A DNA stretch of 64,000 bases. Origin: Burkholderia aenigmatica (GTDB taxonomy: Bacteria > Pseudomonadota > Gammaproteobacteria > Burkholderiales > Burkholderiaceae). Where the stretch lies: the NCBI RefSeq assembly GCF_902499175.1, contig NZ_CABVQC010000040.1:16496-80495 (forward strand). The letters run 5' to 3'. Both the position numbers and the translations under genes were made by a program. A model generated the notes under the pieces. That model did not search any database. It saw only the letters and a program-made list of their open reading frames with translations, and was not told the DNA's origin. Numbering within the stretch: position 1 is the stretch's first letter; each line of letters opens with the position of its first letter. Positions 63,489-64,000 of the stretch are shown one piece after another.

Positions 63489-63934
63489 TCATTTCCAATG
63501 CCTCCCCATTCGGCGAGGGCATTGGCGATCAGGTTCCCAGGGGAATGGCGACACCTTCGGAAACGACGAAGTCGGGCGCCGGTCGCAGCACGGACAATCG
63601 CGTGCAACGACTTTCGATACGCAACTCAAACCTTCGGAACGGAAACGTTGCTTTCGGGACAACGGAGTAGCGTTACATCCGACTTCGACAGCCGGCCCTT
63701 TGCTCGGCCGCGGCACATCGCCATGCCCCTTTTAACAACATCCGCCTCTGCTGGCTGAGAAGACGTAGCCCTTAGCCGCGCCGATAGGAGCTGCTCCGCT
63801 CCGCAAGAGGGAGGTTGATCTGGCCGGTGGCGGTGGTGTGCAATGAGTGCAATGCCCTTCCCCGCACGCACGCATTTCCGTCGCCGAAATGCAAAAACCC
63901 CCGCCTTTTCGGGCGGGGGTTCTTGGCTTAGGGA
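63489..63934. other. Intergenic region between dioxygenase gene and 5S rRNA
   Basis: 446 bases without a supported gene. A CCAATGCC/GGCATTGG hairpin with a 15-base loop lies right after the dioxygenase stop (63495-63525) but has no T-run. One copy of the TTGCTTNCGGNA-type motif is at 63645-63667. The rRNA terminator is at the right end. Confidence 0.6.
63893..63921 (-). terminator. rRNA operon terminator
   Basis: On the minus strand AACCCCCGCC-CGAAAA-GGCGGGGGTT, a perfect 10-base-pair stem, is followed by TTTGC. It lies 14 bases after the 5S 3' end. Confidence 0.93.
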
Positions 63935-64000
63935 GCCTGACGATTACCTACTTTCACACGGGAATCCGCACTATCATCGGCGTAGAGTCGTTTCACGGTC
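63935..64000 (-). rRNA. rrf: 5S ribosomal RNA, 3' part (cut by window edge)
   Basis: The minus strand at the right edge contains GACTCTACGCCGATGATAGT, followed by GTGTGAAAGTAGGTAATCGT and CAGGC. This matches the 3' half of betaproteobacterial 5S rRNA; about the last 66 nt are visible. The rest of the rRNA operon lies beyond the window and is transcribed leftward. Confidence 0.95.

Noticed and set aside
63626..63871. An 81-codon minus-strand frame between the oxygenase gene and 5S rRNA
   Set aside because: No recognisable domain, no ribosome binding site, and it overlaps the degenerate repeat; treated as non-coding.

Overview
The window is chromosomal DNA of a GC-rich betaproteobacterium, almost certainly Burkholderia sensu stricto and probably the Burkholderia cepacia complex (chromosome 1). 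This rests on protein sequence and on gene order: the continuous rif-str-S10-spc-alpha ribosomal block with tRNA genes around tufB, ponA/mrcA divergent from pilMNOQ-aroKB-dgt, and engB next to ccsB/resB and hemB. It is a core housekeeping region. Only the right-hand 2.5 kb looks accessory.

Left part (1-25.6 kb). A leftward ugpBAECQ operon for sn-glycerol-3-phosphate/glycerophosphodiester uptake has a Pho-box-like site in front of ugpB; ugpQ is cut by the window edge. Next comes a tightly overlapped leftward operon pilM-pilN-pilO/P-pilQ-aroK-aroB-dgt, with mrcA (PBP1A) divergent from it. cyaY and the small lipoprotein gene lptM follow. Then come msrP-msrQ (periplasmic methionine sulfoxide repair), resB-ccsB with a di-haem cytochrome c4 gene (system II cytochrome c maturation), engB, hemB, and cutA-dsbD. 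An unannotated small RNA is proposed on the minus strand between engB and hemB.

Middle and right part (25.8-61.6 kb), all leftward. In transcription order: tRNA-Tyr, tRNA-Gly, tRNA-Thr, tufB, tRNA-Trp, secE-nusG, rplKA, rplJL, rpoBC; then recQ; then rpsL-rpsG-fusA-tufA; then rpsJ; then rplC through secY-infA-rpmJ-rpsM-rpsK-rpsD-rpoA-rplQ. Good sigma70-type promoters are visible before tRNA-Tyr (two in tandem), rpsL, rplC and rplN. Terminators or attenuators are visible after rplQ, tufA, rplL, rpoC and 5S rRNA. The two tuf genes are near-identical direct repeats 19 kb apart.

Right end (61.6-64 kb). Upstream of tRNA-Tyr lies a poorly coding stretch with apparent remnants of minus-strand genes. 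An isolated, more AT-rich phytanoyl-CoA-dioxygenase-family gene follows on the plus strand, then a non-coding stretch. The 3' end of a leftward rRNA operon (5S rRNA and terminator) runs off the window. Nothing here is a clearly new multi-gene system. The best leads are the small RNA with a CUCCUCC loop, the fused PilO/PilP gene, the promoter embedded in a 12-bp palindrome before rplN, and the orphan dioxygenase with decayed neighbours.
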